NCBI GenBank assembly: GCA_029557915.1
Contig: JAKQHS010000031.1
Coordinates: forward strand, 62,001 to 126,000
Source of the DNA: Bacteroidota bacterium
GTDB taxonomy: Bacteria; Bacteroidota; Bacteroidia; Chitinophagales; Saprospiraceae
DNA length: 64,000 bases
Direction: 5' to 3'
The notes under the pieces are model-generated. The model ran no database searches. It was given only the letters and a program-made list of their open reading frames with translations, and was not told where the DNA came from. This document shows positions 1-8,703 of the stretch, piece after piece. Each line of letters begins with the position of its first letter. The first letter of the stretch is position 1. A program made the translations under genes and the position numbers.

Positions 1-2388
1 GTTGGAATAAACGGCCTGCAAGGCGTTTTGGTTGACCGTGGCCTGGAAAACCCCCTTATAGGCAACCCCATACACCCGGCTGGTGGTATTGATCACCCCG
101 CTGCCAAAATTGATCTGATCGGATGAACTAAAACCTTCGATGATGTTTTTGTCATCGGTGATGACGTACAGGTAGCTCAGGGATTTTGCATTCTGAGGAA
201 TGATCCGGATGATATCGAGATCGAGGTTGGCCGGGCATACAAAAGCAAGGTCCGAACCTTCGGATGAAGTGAGGACTCCCCCGTCGATCGTACCAATGGT
301 GACCAGGACAAAATTGGAACTGAAGGAAAAACAGCCGGTGGAAAATTCTGAAAAGTCCAGCAAATCTCCCGGTTTAAGGGATCGTTCGCCGATGAAAGAT
401 ACTCCATAAATATAATACTGTCCTTCCGCAAATCCGCCAAAATTGAATTTGAAGGCGGTGTCGATGGACAAGACCACCAGATTGCTGTCCGTCAGCACTA
501 AATTATATGCGTTTTGGGATACGCTGACATTCCGCACTTCCAGGATCCTGGATTGGGTGTCAGAAGGACAAAACAATTCTTTATTACTCCCGTCGAGAAG
601 CCGTACCCCCCCACCCCTGGGGGCATCGCGGAGGACCCTTATAAAATTGCTGGACACATTAAAACACCCATCTGAGAAGGCAGAAACAAACAGGTTACTG
701 GCTTTGGCGATCACGATATTGCCGGTATAGGCCACCCCATATATACGCATGGAAGTCAGGGTACTGGAAGCAATTTTCAGCGTATCATTGATAATAAAAT
801 CCAGCACCGTTCCGGTTTCCGAGGTGAGTACATATTGGTAGGGTGAATTGCTGGCACCGGTATTAACCAGTGGGACCGTCCTTGCAAGGTTATCCCCGGG
901 ACAGACAAAATAGCTTGTCGAGCCATCTGCAAGCCTAACGGTGCCTCCTTTGGCAACATCCTGCAATACGGTAATAAAGTTGGAGGTTACGGAGTAACAG
1001 TCGGTACTCAGGTCCCCATTAAAAACGGAATCCACACCAATTCTCAGCGTGCCCGTGTAAGAGATACCGTAAACCCTGCTCTGACCTAAAGGAAACCTTT
1101 CAAAATCAATAAACCCGCCACCGGTAGTCAGGGCAAGGACTTTATTGCCTGCCCCGACGGCTACTACCGCGTAACTGTTTGGACTTTGGCCGAATCCATT
1201 GAAAGTAAAACGGTCAGGAAGATTATCCCCCGGGCAGGCGAATAGCAAGGTTTTCTGGCCTTCGGCCAGGATGCTCCCTGCAAAGGGTTCAACCAGGCGT
1301 ACTTCGAATTCATTCAGAGCCAGGGCATAACAGTCCGAACTGAATTTCGTCACTCCTCCCCTGGATACCGTATCCCCCGGCTTCACCAGAAGTTGCCCTG
1401 AATATTGCAAAACCATGATGTCATAGGTCCCTTCCGGGTTGTTATCCAGGTCAATCGTCAGCCCAGGAGCCACCTGTCTGCATACCTGATTCTGATCCAC
1501 CAAGAGGGTGGCTACAAAGGGTGACTCGCCATCCTCCACACCTACCGTGTAGAGATCCGGACTGCCATCCTTCGGGCAAAAAACAGATTGGCTGGTAAGG
1601 CTGACCAGTGAACCGACCGTCAGGGTATCCACCGCAAAACTTGCAGGCACACCCCCCGTATTAAAACAGCCCGTGGCCAGGGTCTTATCGGTCAGCCTGG
1701 AAACGTTTTTCTGAATGGTTACACTCCCGGTATAGGTCATGGCATAAACTCTGTAGTTTCCGATCGAAAGTTGATCTATCGGAAACCAAAGGGTGGAAAA
1801 GGTGTCCAAAATGAGGCCATTGAAGAAAGTCAATACAAAAATCTGTTTGGAAACGGATGAACCTACCGTTTTGAGCCGGATCGTATCCAGGGTGGAGTTT
1901 GAACCACAGATGTTGGTATCTACCCGGCCATTGCTAAACATGACGTCCAGGCTCCTGGGGACATCTCTGAAAACGGGGATCAGGTTTTCAGATAATCGGG
2001 CACACCCTGAAACCGCTCTGATCGTGCTGACGTCGTTTCCAATATTGAAGGCAATAGAATCTGAATAAAGGATGCCCCAGACCCGGAAACCGGCAGGGAG
2101 CGCACCATCAAAATTAAAAACCGGGGAGGTTTGAACCCGGATGATGTTGTCCGCACCGTCTGCGAGGATAAAGGCATATTTGTTTTGGGAGGTATCTGAT
2201 TTTAAAAAAACAAACTCATCCGGTTTTCCATCGCCGGGACAGGCATAGAGCACTTGCTCAAGGGTCGAAACCGAAATCGTGTGCGGCAAACATTGAGCCC
2301 AGGCACGGTACCCTTGCAGGAGGAATGTCAGGGCAAGCAAGCCTAAACTGAATTTTCCGGGGAAAATGATTGGTGCTGATTTTTTCAT
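1..2388 (-). CDS. Secreted multi-repeat surface protein, partial (C-terminus outside window)
   Basis: An open frame of 796 codons runs from an ATG at 2388 to the window edge without a stop, so the C-terminus is missing. The N-terminus is a signal peptide (MKK, then a hydrophobic stretch ending in AWAQ). The mature part is a series of about seven repeats of roughly 110-115 residues. Each begins with a Cys-containing strand such as YACPGDGKPD or FVCPGDNLA, continues with a YxxVLTD-like segment, then RVYGVAYTG, and closes with a second Cys in SxGCF.LSSNF. The adjacent minus-strand gene encodes a paralogue with the same repeat, so the pair arose by duplication. That paralogue ends in a type IX sorting domain, and the same is likely here but cannot be seen. 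I do not recognise a named family or a function. The repeat resembles an extracellular beta-sandwich with one disulfide, which is inference. Confidence 0.85.
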   Translation of the reverse strand, partial: MKKSAPIIFPGKFSLGLLALTFLLQGYRAWAQCLPHTISVSTLEQVLYACPGDGKPDEFVFLKSDTSQNKYAFILADGADNIIRVQTSPVFNFDGALPAGFRVWGILYSDSIAFNIGNDVSTIRAVSGCARLSENLIPVFRDVPRSLDVMFSNGRVDTNICGSNSTLDTIRLKTVGSSVSKQIFVLTFFNGLILDTFSTLWFPIDQLSIGNYRVYAMTYTGSVTIQKNVSRLTDKTLATGCFNTGGVPASFAVDTLTVGSLVSLTSQSVFCPKDGSPDLYTVGVEDGESPFVATLLVDQNQVCRQVAPGLTIDLDNNPEGTYDIMVLQYSGQLLVKPGDTVSRGGVTKFSSDCYALALNEFEVRLVEPFAGSILAEGQKTLLFACPGDNLPDRFTFNGFGQSPNSYAVVAVGAGNKVLALTTGGGFIDFERFPLGQSRVYGISYTGTLRIGVDSVFNGDLSTDCYSVTSNFITVLQDVAKGGTVRLADGSTSYFVCPGDNLARTVPLVNTGASNSPYQYVLTSETGTVLDFIINDTLKIASSTLTSMRIYGVAYTGNIVIAKASNLFVSAFSDGCFNVSSNFIRVLRDAPRGGGVRLLDGSNKELFCPSDTQSRILEVRNVSVSQNAYNLVLTDSNLVVLSIDTAFKFNFGGFAEGQYYIYGVSFIGERSLKPGDLLDFSEFSTGCFSFSSNFVLVTIGTIDGGVLTSSEGSDLAFVCPANLDLDIIRIIPQNAKSLSYLYVITDDKNIIEGFSSSDQINFGSGVINTTSRVYGVAYKGVFQATVNQNALQAVYSN

Positions 2389-2470
2389 CTTTGATTCAAT
2401 TTGTTTTGAATCAATTAATTAGTACTTAATCCTTAACGTATGACCATAGCATAAATCGTACCATATCCAT

Positions 2471-2503
2471 AAAAAAAACCCCGGGAATAATATCCCCGGG
2501 GTT
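2471..2503 (-). terminator. Rho-independent terminator of the 1229-residue repeat protein gene
   Basis: On the minus strand a GC-rich hairpin (AACCCCGGGG, short AT loop, CCCGGGGTT) is followed by eight T residues. It lies about 40 bases beyond the stop of the upstream repeat-protein gene and about 80 bases before the start of the next, so the two paralogues are probably separate transcription units. Confidence 0.8.
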
Positions 2504-2542
2504 CGAAACATCAAAAGGCAAATAAAATGATAATATCTTTTC

Positions 2543-5500
2543 TTAACGAATTACAGTCATTTTGACTCTATCAAATATATAACCATTTTTGAAAATAATG
2601 AAATACAATCCCGGTGTTAAGGAAGTGACGTCAAATACAACTTTCTCATTATCAATATCTTCTGAAGATAAATTAATTTTTTTACCCAACTGCCCGGTCA
2701 CCGAAATCAGGTGAAGCTCGGGTTTTCCTGACTTCAGGTAATCTCCCTTCAGGCTTAGAGTGACCCTTTGGAGAGCCGGATTTGGAAATATTGATAAAAA
2801 TACCTGGTTCCCGGACTGAATACCGGAAGTCTTGCAGCCCGGACCCGAATTTACTTTATTCAGAAGTATAAAATTATCGCTCAAATCGTAACAGCCGGTG
2901 GACAATGCGGTAGCCGTGACATCATCATTCCTGAATACCGATAAGATCCCTCCATAAGCAACCCCGTAAATCCTGCTGGTACCCGGATCGGCGCCATTAA
3001 AATCAAATTCGGGACCATCTTTTTCTACGATGGCCTGCAGCCGGTTGTTCAGATCGGTGACCAGGTAAGCGTACTTTAGTCCCTGGACTCCGGTATGACT
3101 GAAAAACAAGGTATCCGGGGCCAGGTCTTCCACGCAGATGGTCACCACGGTGTCTCCACCTGCCAAACTGATCCGGCCGGCATCCGCGGTGGACTTATAG
3201 ACGGTGATGAATTGTCCGGAAACATCAAAACATCCGGAGCTCAGGTCTGGTCCATCCAACTTCTTTCCAAACAATTGAAGGTTTCCAGAGTAGGAAATCC
3301 CATAGATCCTGCACAGTCCAAGACTGAAGGTATCCAGGTCAAACGAAGAATTGGAACTCCAGGCCAAAATGCTGTCCGCCTCGTCGGTGATTACATAGGC
3401 ATAAGGCAAGGGTACCGCACCCTGCTCCTCTACGGTGATAAAATCCGGCTGCCCATCCTGGGGACAGAGAAAAAATTCAGTCTGACCACCACTCGTAGTT
3501 AGGGTTCCCGCTTCAGGTGCATATTTATAAATGATCACTTCATTCGAAGTAACCGAAAAACAACTGTCGGTAAGCCGGGCGGACGAAACCCGGTCCCCGG
3601 CTTTGACCAGGAGGGATCCCCGGTAAGCCACTCCGAATACCCTGGTGGTTCCGGCTGGCAAATGGACATCGATGATTCTGCCATCCATTGAAATGTACTT
3701 CACGGTATCGGATTGGATTCCCAGGTAGGCATATTTTGCGCCTGGGGTCGCTCCGTTGCTGGTAAGCAAAACCGTATCGGGTTGGCTATCATCCGTACAG
3801 TAATACAGCACATTTTCACCGGTCGGGGTACGCAGGGTCCCTGCGGACAATTCATCAGAACTGATTTGGATAGCATTTTCACTATACTGAAAACAGCCCG
3901 AAGCAAAGGGCACCGCGGTCATATCATCCCCCGCCTTGGCCAAAACAGAACCCAGGTAACTCACCCCGTAGATTCTGTACCGGCCGCTGTTAAGGCTCTC
4001 CAGATCAAGTTCCGAGGCGTTCAGGTCAATAATCTGGTTCTGTTCATTGGTCAGGATATACTGATATTCGATCAAGGAAGTGGATGTACTCTTCAAAGCC
4101 GGCCGGTCGGGCCAGCCGTCTTTAAAACATATGGTATAGCTGGTGTCCCCGGAAACCAGGGAAACCCTGCCCCCCTGCGGATTTTCCTTAAGCACCTTGA
4201 TGACGTTGGTACTCAGGGCGGCGCACCCTGAGGCTAACGTTTGCTGGGAAAGCAACTGGCCCGGTTGCAACAACAATTGTCCCGAATAGGACAGCCCTCG
4301 GATCCGGGAGGCCCCCGAATTCAGGTTTGCGGCGCGAAGGGTATCGGAATCCAGCAGATGCAATACGGAATCCCGGAGGTCTGTGACAAAAAACACATGA
4401 GGGGTCCCCGGCATTGCATTTGTGCCCAATACAGTGGTGGACAGGGTATCCCCGGCGCACCAGGTCAGGCTGTCCTGCCCATTTTCCAGACTGATGTCGG
4501 CGGCTTCCACTTCTTCAATCATGAGGCCGAGGTATTGATCTGACAATTGACTGCAACCGGAAGACAAGTTCATGGGATCAAGGACTTGACCGGTTTCTGC
4601 CAGCAGGTCACCCGAATAAGACAAGCTATAAATGCGGTAATTCCCGTTCGCGAGAGAATCCAGGTTTAGATCGAGGCTATCAACGATTCGAACCAGTTTA
4701 TCGTTTGCATCCGTAAGCAGCAGGGCCGAGTTTAAGCTGGAACGGCTGGTAAAATTCAGAAAAGCCACTAGATTGCCGGAAGAGGAAGCACAGAAAAATT
4801 TTGTCGTGGTTGAATCCGAAAAAGTCAGCAAACCGGGTAAAGGCACATCGGTAACCACGGTGAGAGAGGAATCCGAATAATCATAACAGTCGTCGGATGG
4901 TGCGCCGTGCAGAGAATCTCCGATGGCGAGGATGAGGTTGCCGGTATAGGAAAGGAAATAAATTTTCCATTCGCCTGCGGGGAGTTTATTAAAATCGTAT
5001 GAGGATGAGCTGGTCCAGTCGTAGACCCGGCCTGCAGTATCCACAATTACCCAGGCTCCATGTGCCCCTAAAGCACCGGTCACTTCGAGGCTAAGGCTGT
5101 CAGGAACCCCGTCCTTGCATAGAATCTGAAGACCGGCATCGGATTTAAACGCGATTTGTCCGCCATCCGGCAAGGCTTTGGTGATCTGAAGAAAATTTTC
5201 GGTGACGGCGTAACAATCGTCCGTCCAGATAAAATCGTGAATATCCTTCCCGGAATATCCATCATTCAATTGGCCTGTAAAGGTCAAACCCCAAACCCTG
5301 CAAATGCCCGCAATCAGTGCATCTCCCGGAATGGACGCCGAATCACTCAGGGCAATCACCTGATTAAGGGTATCTGTAAAGATGTAATGTTCATAACCGG
5401 CTGAATTGTTGGACAGGTCCAGGGAAAGGGGCTGTGCCTTTGTGCTGGCGGCACAGATAAAGCCCTGGGAGTCCTGGCTGGCAAACAGGATATTCCCTCC

Positions 5501-6232
5501 CCTGGGCAGGTCCCTGACCAGCAACTGAAAATCTGAACTCAACTCATAACAACCGGTGGACAAAGCGGCGTCGATGGAATTTCCTTCCAAGCCCAGAAAC
5601 CGCCCGGTATACGCGAGGACATAAATTTTGCAGGAGTCACATTCCAGTTGGTCCGCGTCCAGTTCGGGCCTGTCGGAGGTTTTCACAATGATCCCTTTTT
5701 CATCAGCCACCAGGTATTTTATTTTGCTCCTGCTGCCAAAAACCGCCTCGGTTTTCACGGAATCGGCTTTAAGGTCCGGGGCGCATACAAAAAGAGGACC
5801 TGTTCCAGGCTGGTTGATGACCGGGGCTACCGGATATTCCTTGATCACCAGCACGTAGTTGGTGGAACGTTCGTAACAATAATCGGTGATCCGGGCGTCC
5901 AGGATATGTTTGCCAAGGACCCAGCCCAGCGCCCCTTTAAAAGAATAACCGTATACATGATATTCGGATCCCGGCAAATTTTCAAAATCCACCACTCCCG
6001 TGAGGGTAGTCCCGATGATGGTATCGTTTTGATCCGTGATGACATAAATGAAAGGGGTCCCGCCTGTAAACGGTCTGAAGCCGACCAGGTCCGGTTTGCC
6101 GTCAGGACAGGCATATACCGTGGTATCGCCGGAAAGTGTAAAAAAAGCGCGCCCTTCAATACATTGGGCCTGCGCAGAATGGGCAATGGCAATAAAAAGG
6201 CAATACAATACAGCCTGGTGTACGGTTTTCAT
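2543..6232 (-). CDS. Secreted multi-repeat surface protein with type IX secretion sorting domain
   Basis: The protein has 1229 residues from the ATG at 6232. The frame is open further upstream, but this start gives a clean signal peptide (MKTVHQAVLYCLF...AQAQ). About ten repeats of ~115 residues follow. Each has a Cys strand (YACPDGKPD, TICFKDGWPD, FLCPQDGQPD), a YxYxITD segment, RIYGxSYxGxL, and a second Cys in LSxGCxxxS. The last ~80 residues (IFPNP...GLYFIIFKNG) match the type A C-terminal sorting domain of the type IX secretion system, so the protein is expected to cross the outer membrane and be attached or released there. The gene to its left is a paralogue. Function is unknown; adhesin or matrix protein is a guess from size and repetition. 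Confidence 0.88.
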   Translation of the reverse strand: MKTVHQAVLYCLFIAIAHSAQAQCIEGRAFFTLSGDTTVYACPDGKPDLVGFRPFTGGTPFIYVITDQNDTIIGTTLTGVVDFENLPGSEYHVYGYSFKGALGWVLGKHILDARITDYCYERSTNYVLVIKEYPVAPVINQPGTGPLFVCAPDLKADSVKTEAVFGSRSKIKYLVADEKGIIVKTSDRPELDADQLECDSCKIYVLAYTGRFLGLEGNSIDAALSTGCYELSSDFQLLVRDLPRGGNILFASQDSQGFICAASTKAQPLSLDLSNNSAGYEHYIFTDTLNQVIALSDSASIPGDALIAGICRVWGLTFTGQLNDGYSGKDIHDFIWTDDCYAVTENFLQITKALPDGGQIAFKSDAGLQILCKDGVPDSLSLEVTGALGAHGAWVIVDTAGRVYDWTSSSSYDFNKLPAGEWKIYFLSYTGNLILAIGDSLHGAPSDDCYDYSDSSLTVVTDVPLPGLLTFSDSTTTKFFCASSSGNLVAFLNFTSRSSLNSALLLTDANDKLVRIVDSLDLNLDSLANGNYRIYSLSYSGDLLAETGQVLDPMNLSSGCSQLSDQYLGLMIEEVEAADISLENGQDSLTWCAGDTLSTTVLGTNAMPGTPHVFFVTDLRDSVLHLLDSDTLRAANLNSGASRIRGLSYSGQLLLQPGQLLSQQTLASGCAALSTNVIKVLKENPQGGRVSLVSGDTSYTICFKDGWPDRPALKSTSTSLIEYQYILTNEQNQIIDLNASELDLESLNSGRYRIYGVSYLGSVLAKAGDDMTAVPFASGCFQYSENAIQISSDELSAGTLRTPTGENVLYYCTDDSQPDTVLLTSNGATPGAKYAYLGIQSDTVKYISMDGRIIDVHLPAGTTRVFGVAYRGSLLVKAGDRVSSARLTDSCFSVTSNEVIIYKYAPEAGTLTTSGGQTEFFLCPQDGQPDFITVEEQGAVPLPYAYVITDEADSILAWSSNSSFDLDTFSLGLCRIYGISYSGNLQLFGKKLDGPDLSSGCFDVSGQFITVYKSTADAGRISLAGGDTVVTICVEDLAPDTLFFSHTGVQGLKYAYLVTDLNNRLQAIVEKDGPEFDFNGADPGTSRIYGVAYGGILSVFRNDDVTATALSTGCYDLSDNFILLNKVNSGPGCKTSGIQSGNQVFLSIFPNPALQRVTLSLKGDYLKSGKPELHLISVTGQLGKKINLSSEDIDNEKVVFDVTSLTPGLYFIIFKNGYIFDRVKMTVIR

Positions 6233-6355
6233 AATTAGTGCTTGGTTTTTTAAATCGTAAAATTCACATCCGGTGCATAGAAGCTGGACTCCTGGCTTAG
6301 AATAACATATCCGCCCCAAAATAATATCATGCTATGGATACATTTAGTTAAGGAC

Positions 6356-6363
6356 CAAACATA
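6356..6363 (-). promoter_or_regulatory. Candidate -7 box (TATGTTTG) for the 1229-residue repeat protein
   Basis: The minus strand reads TATGTTTG, a match to the Bacteroidota -7 consensus TAnnTTTG. It would give a leader of about 117 nt before the ATG at 6232. No clear -33 TTTG element is visible, so the call is tentative. Confidence 0.4.
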
Positions 6364-6467
6364 TTAAATTCACACATATATTACTTTCAGGGCCCCCTGG
6401 GTTCGTTGGCACGGCAGATCAAATCAACACTTGACGGCCTGGACGTGTAAGGGGTCTGAATCTCCAC

Positions 6468-6503
6468 TTTTGCAAACCGGCTGACGGCATTCCAGTATCT
6501 TTG
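6468..6503 (+). promoter_or_regulatory. Bacteroidota-type promoter of the metallophosphoesterase gene
   Basis: TTTTG at 6468-6472 (-33 element) and TATCTTTG at 6496-6503 (-7 element) are separated by 23 bases, close to the spacing known for Bacteroidetes primary sigma promoters. Start of transcription would fall near 6509, only a few bases before the ATG at 6513, giving a nearly leaderless mRNA. Confidence 0.6.
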
Positions 6504-6512
6504 CGCGTACAT

Positions 6513-7751
6513 ATGATGTCCCTTCGTATCCTGATTTTTTTATGTATCCTGGCCGGTATTGACCTGTATAGTTTTCAATGGCTCAGAACCCTCAGCCAGG
6601 GTTGGTCGCCTGTATGGCGGGGCTCGGCTTATACGATATTCTGGTTCGGCACACTGGTCACCGTCACCCTTTTCGTGTTTTATTTCACCGGACAAACGGA
6701 TAAAATCCCTCACGTAGTCCTGATTTATCTGAGGGCCATTGCATTCATCAGTTATTTTTCCAAATTCATCAGCATTCCCATCGTGCTGATGGATGATATC
6801 CGGCGGGGAGCAGGCCTCCTGGTACAATGGTTTAAGCCGGATTATCAGTTCAACGCCTCCCGGTCCCGTTTTCTATCGACTTTCAGTGCGGTATTGGCCG
6901 GACTGCCCTTTGTCACACTCATGTACGGAATGGCCCGCAATGCCTACCGGTATCGCCTCCACCGGCATAAGATCCCGGTATCCGGCCTGCCTCCTGAACT
7001 GGAAGGTTTAAAAATCGTTCAGATATCGGACATCCATTCGGGCAGTTTTACCGCAAAAGACCCGATCAAAAAGAGCCTCGATATGATCCGGGAACTGGAT
7101 CCCGACTTGCTTTTTTTTACCGGCGACATGGTTAATTACCGGGCGGATGAAGTTGAACCATTTATCGACATTTTTGCCGGGATGAAAGGCAGGTATGGCA
7201 GCTTTTCCATCCTGGGCAACCATGATTACGGGGATTACGTCCAATGGACCGATGCCCAGGCCAAACAGGACAACATGGAAAGCCTGAAATCCAACCATGA
7301 AAAAATCGGATGGAAACTTCTGCTCAATGAACATCAGGTCATTGAAATTAAAGGGCACCCTATCAGTATTATCGGCGTGGAAAATTTTTCCGCATCCCGT
7401 CGTTTCTCCAAATACGGCAACCTGGCCAAAGCTTATGAAGGGGTCCCTGGCCACAGCCTTCAATTTTTGTTGTCGCACGACCCAAGCCATTGGGACCACG
7501 AAGTGAATTCCAGGTACCCCGACATTCATCTAACCTGTTCGGGACATACCCATGGATTTCAGTTTGGTGTGGAGATCCCGGGATATTTCCGGTGGAGCCC
7601 AAGTCAATATGTATACCATCAGTGGGCCGGTTTGTATCAGAAAGGAAAGCAGTTTCTTTATGTCAACCGGGGTTTTGGTTTCCTGGGTTACCCAGGCCGG
7701 GTGGGCATCCTTCCGGAGATCACCTTGCTGGAACTGACGGCGGCGATATAA
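6513..7751 (+). CDS. Membrane-anchored calcineurin-like metallophosphoesterase
   Basis: From the ATG at 6513 the protein has 412 residues; an in-frame TTG lies upstream, but the promoter position argues for this ATG or the one right after it. The first ~150 residues contain several hydrophobic helices. The rest is a metallophosphoesterase domain with the family's metal motifs in order: QISDIHSG, FFTGDMVNY, ILGNHDYGD, LLSHDPSHW and SGHTHGFQFG. This arrangement (membrane segment, then phosphoesterase) is that of the YkuE/YaeI-type proteins, some of which act on lipid or nucleotide phosphoesters; the substrate here is unknown. The gene appears monocistronic or read together with the lipoprotein gene that follows 65 bases later. 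Confidence 0.88.
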   Translation: MMSLRILIFLCILAGIDLYSFQWLRTLSQGWSPVWRGSAYTIFWFGTLVTVTLFVFYFTGQTDKIPHVVLIYLRAIAFISYFSKFISIPIVLMDDIRRGAGLLVQWFKPDYQFNASRSRFLSTFSAVLAGLPFVTLMYGMARNAYRYRLHRHKIPVSGLPPELEGLKIVQISDIHSGSFTAKDPIKKSLDMIRELDPDLLFFTGDMVNYRADEVEPFIDIFAGMKGRYGSFSILGNHDYGDYVQWTDAQAKQDNMESLKSNHEKIGWKLLLNEHQVIEIKGHPISIIGVENFSASRRFSKYGNLAKAYEGVPGHSLQFLLSHDPSHWDHEVNSRYPDIHLTCSGHTHGFQFGVEIPGYFRWSPSQYVYHQWAGLYQKGKQFLYVNRGFGFLGYPGRVGILPEITLLELTAAI

Positions 7752-7816
7752 CCGGAACCGGTTGACCTTTAAGCACGATGCATATAAATTTGCTCCCGGT
7801 TAATGGAAAAGAGAAT

Positions 7817-8182
7817 ATGAGAATATTGCTGTTGGGGGTATGGTTTGGGGTGATTTTGGGGTGCAAGTCCGAGCCTCCCCTATTTGATAAAAACAAGGTA
7901 AAAGGAACCTGGATCGTGACGGAAGCATCCAGGAACAACAGGATCACCCAGACTGTCAACGGCGCAGTTTTCAAGATTTCGGACACCGAGCTCACTCACA
8001 ATCTATATGGATCGGATTCATCTTATGCGATCCAATGGAGCAGGGAAGCCATTGTGACCGGACAAGCCGCCTATATGGTGGAAACTGCCCAGGATTCACT
8101 TTTGGTATTGGCCACCATCCTGCACAATTTTCCATTTCGCCTTTCTCTGAAGAAAACCACGCCTCCGCAGACGGAGGAATAA
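7817..8182 (+). CDS. Small lipoprotein, lipocalin-like
   Basis: The protein has 121 residues from the ATG at 7817. This start puts a lipoprotein signal directly at the N-terminus: MRILLLGVWFGVILGC, with the lipobox Cys followed by KS. A longer frame exists upstream but would bury the signal. The mature part contains KGTWIVTEASRNN and alternating polar and hydrophobic strands, reminiscent of small lipocalin-like lipoproteins common in Bacteroidota. No catalytic residues are recognised. It follows the phosphoesterase on the same strand and converges with a small membrane-protein gene. Confidence 0.72.
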   Translation: MRILLLGVWFGVILGCKSEPPLFDKNKVKGTWIVTEASRNNRITQTVNGAVFKISDTELTHNLYGSDSSYAIQWSREAIVTGQAAYMVETAQDSLLVLATILHNFPFRLSLKKTTPPQTEE

Positions 8183-8218
8183 GGACTTTGTTTCCCGGGA
8201 AAGTGGTCCCGGTTGGGA

Positions 8219-8509
8219 TTAAAATATGGGCTCCATCCAATCCATTTGTCCCCCCTTCAGCAACCAGAATACGATGGAGATAAGGAGCGGGACCAGGATG
8301 CTGATCCACAAAACGGGATAATACCAGGATGGCATATTCCCGTATTCCATCCGGTCGGACAACCAGGAAATGATAAGTATGGCAAGGGCTATGATTCCGA
8401 TTCCGGCGCTTAAAAGAAGGGCCGTGTAGTCATGGACCATCCAGACCAGTGTATAAAAAACCGCCTGGACCAGCAGCGTAATGATTATTTTATCCCTGTG
8501 CTTTTTCAC
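8219..8509 (-). CDS. Small three-helix membrane protein
   Basis: The protein has 96 residues and appears to start with GTG at 8509; no in-frame ATG gives a sensible N-terminus. A basic N-terminus (KKHRDK) is followed by three predicted membrane helices (ITLLVQAVFYTLVWM, LLLSAGIGIIALAILII and YPVLWISILVPLLISIVFW). The pattern is coherent for a real small inner-membrane protein. I do not recognise a family. It sits alone on the minus strand between two plus-strand genes. Confidence 0.6.
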   Translation of the reverse strand: MKKHRDKIIITLLVQAVFYTLVWMVHDYTALLLSAGIGIIALAILIISWLSDRMEYGNMPSWYYPVLWISILVPLLISIVFWLLKGGQMDWMEPIF

Positions 8510-8664
8510 CCGTGGCGTGATTAAAAACTCCTTCTGTCAGCTTCCAAATATACCCGGGCCCGGCCGTCCAGAGGCCATGGTTTTCCAGGGTCCAGGGATA
8601 CCGGATATATTATGAAAAACAGGCATAGAAGGGCTGGCTAAAATCGCAAAATATAAAATATTTA

Positions 8665-8672
8665 TAGTTTTG
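8665..8672 (+). promoter_or_regulatory. -7 box (TAGTTTTG) of topA
   Basis: TAGTTTTG matches TAnnTTTG and lies 31 bases before the topA ATG, in an AT-rich stretch. A -33 element is not obvious. Confidence 0.5.
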
Positions 8673-8703
8673 CAGGCTAATAATCAAGTGGGACCGAATC
8701 AGT

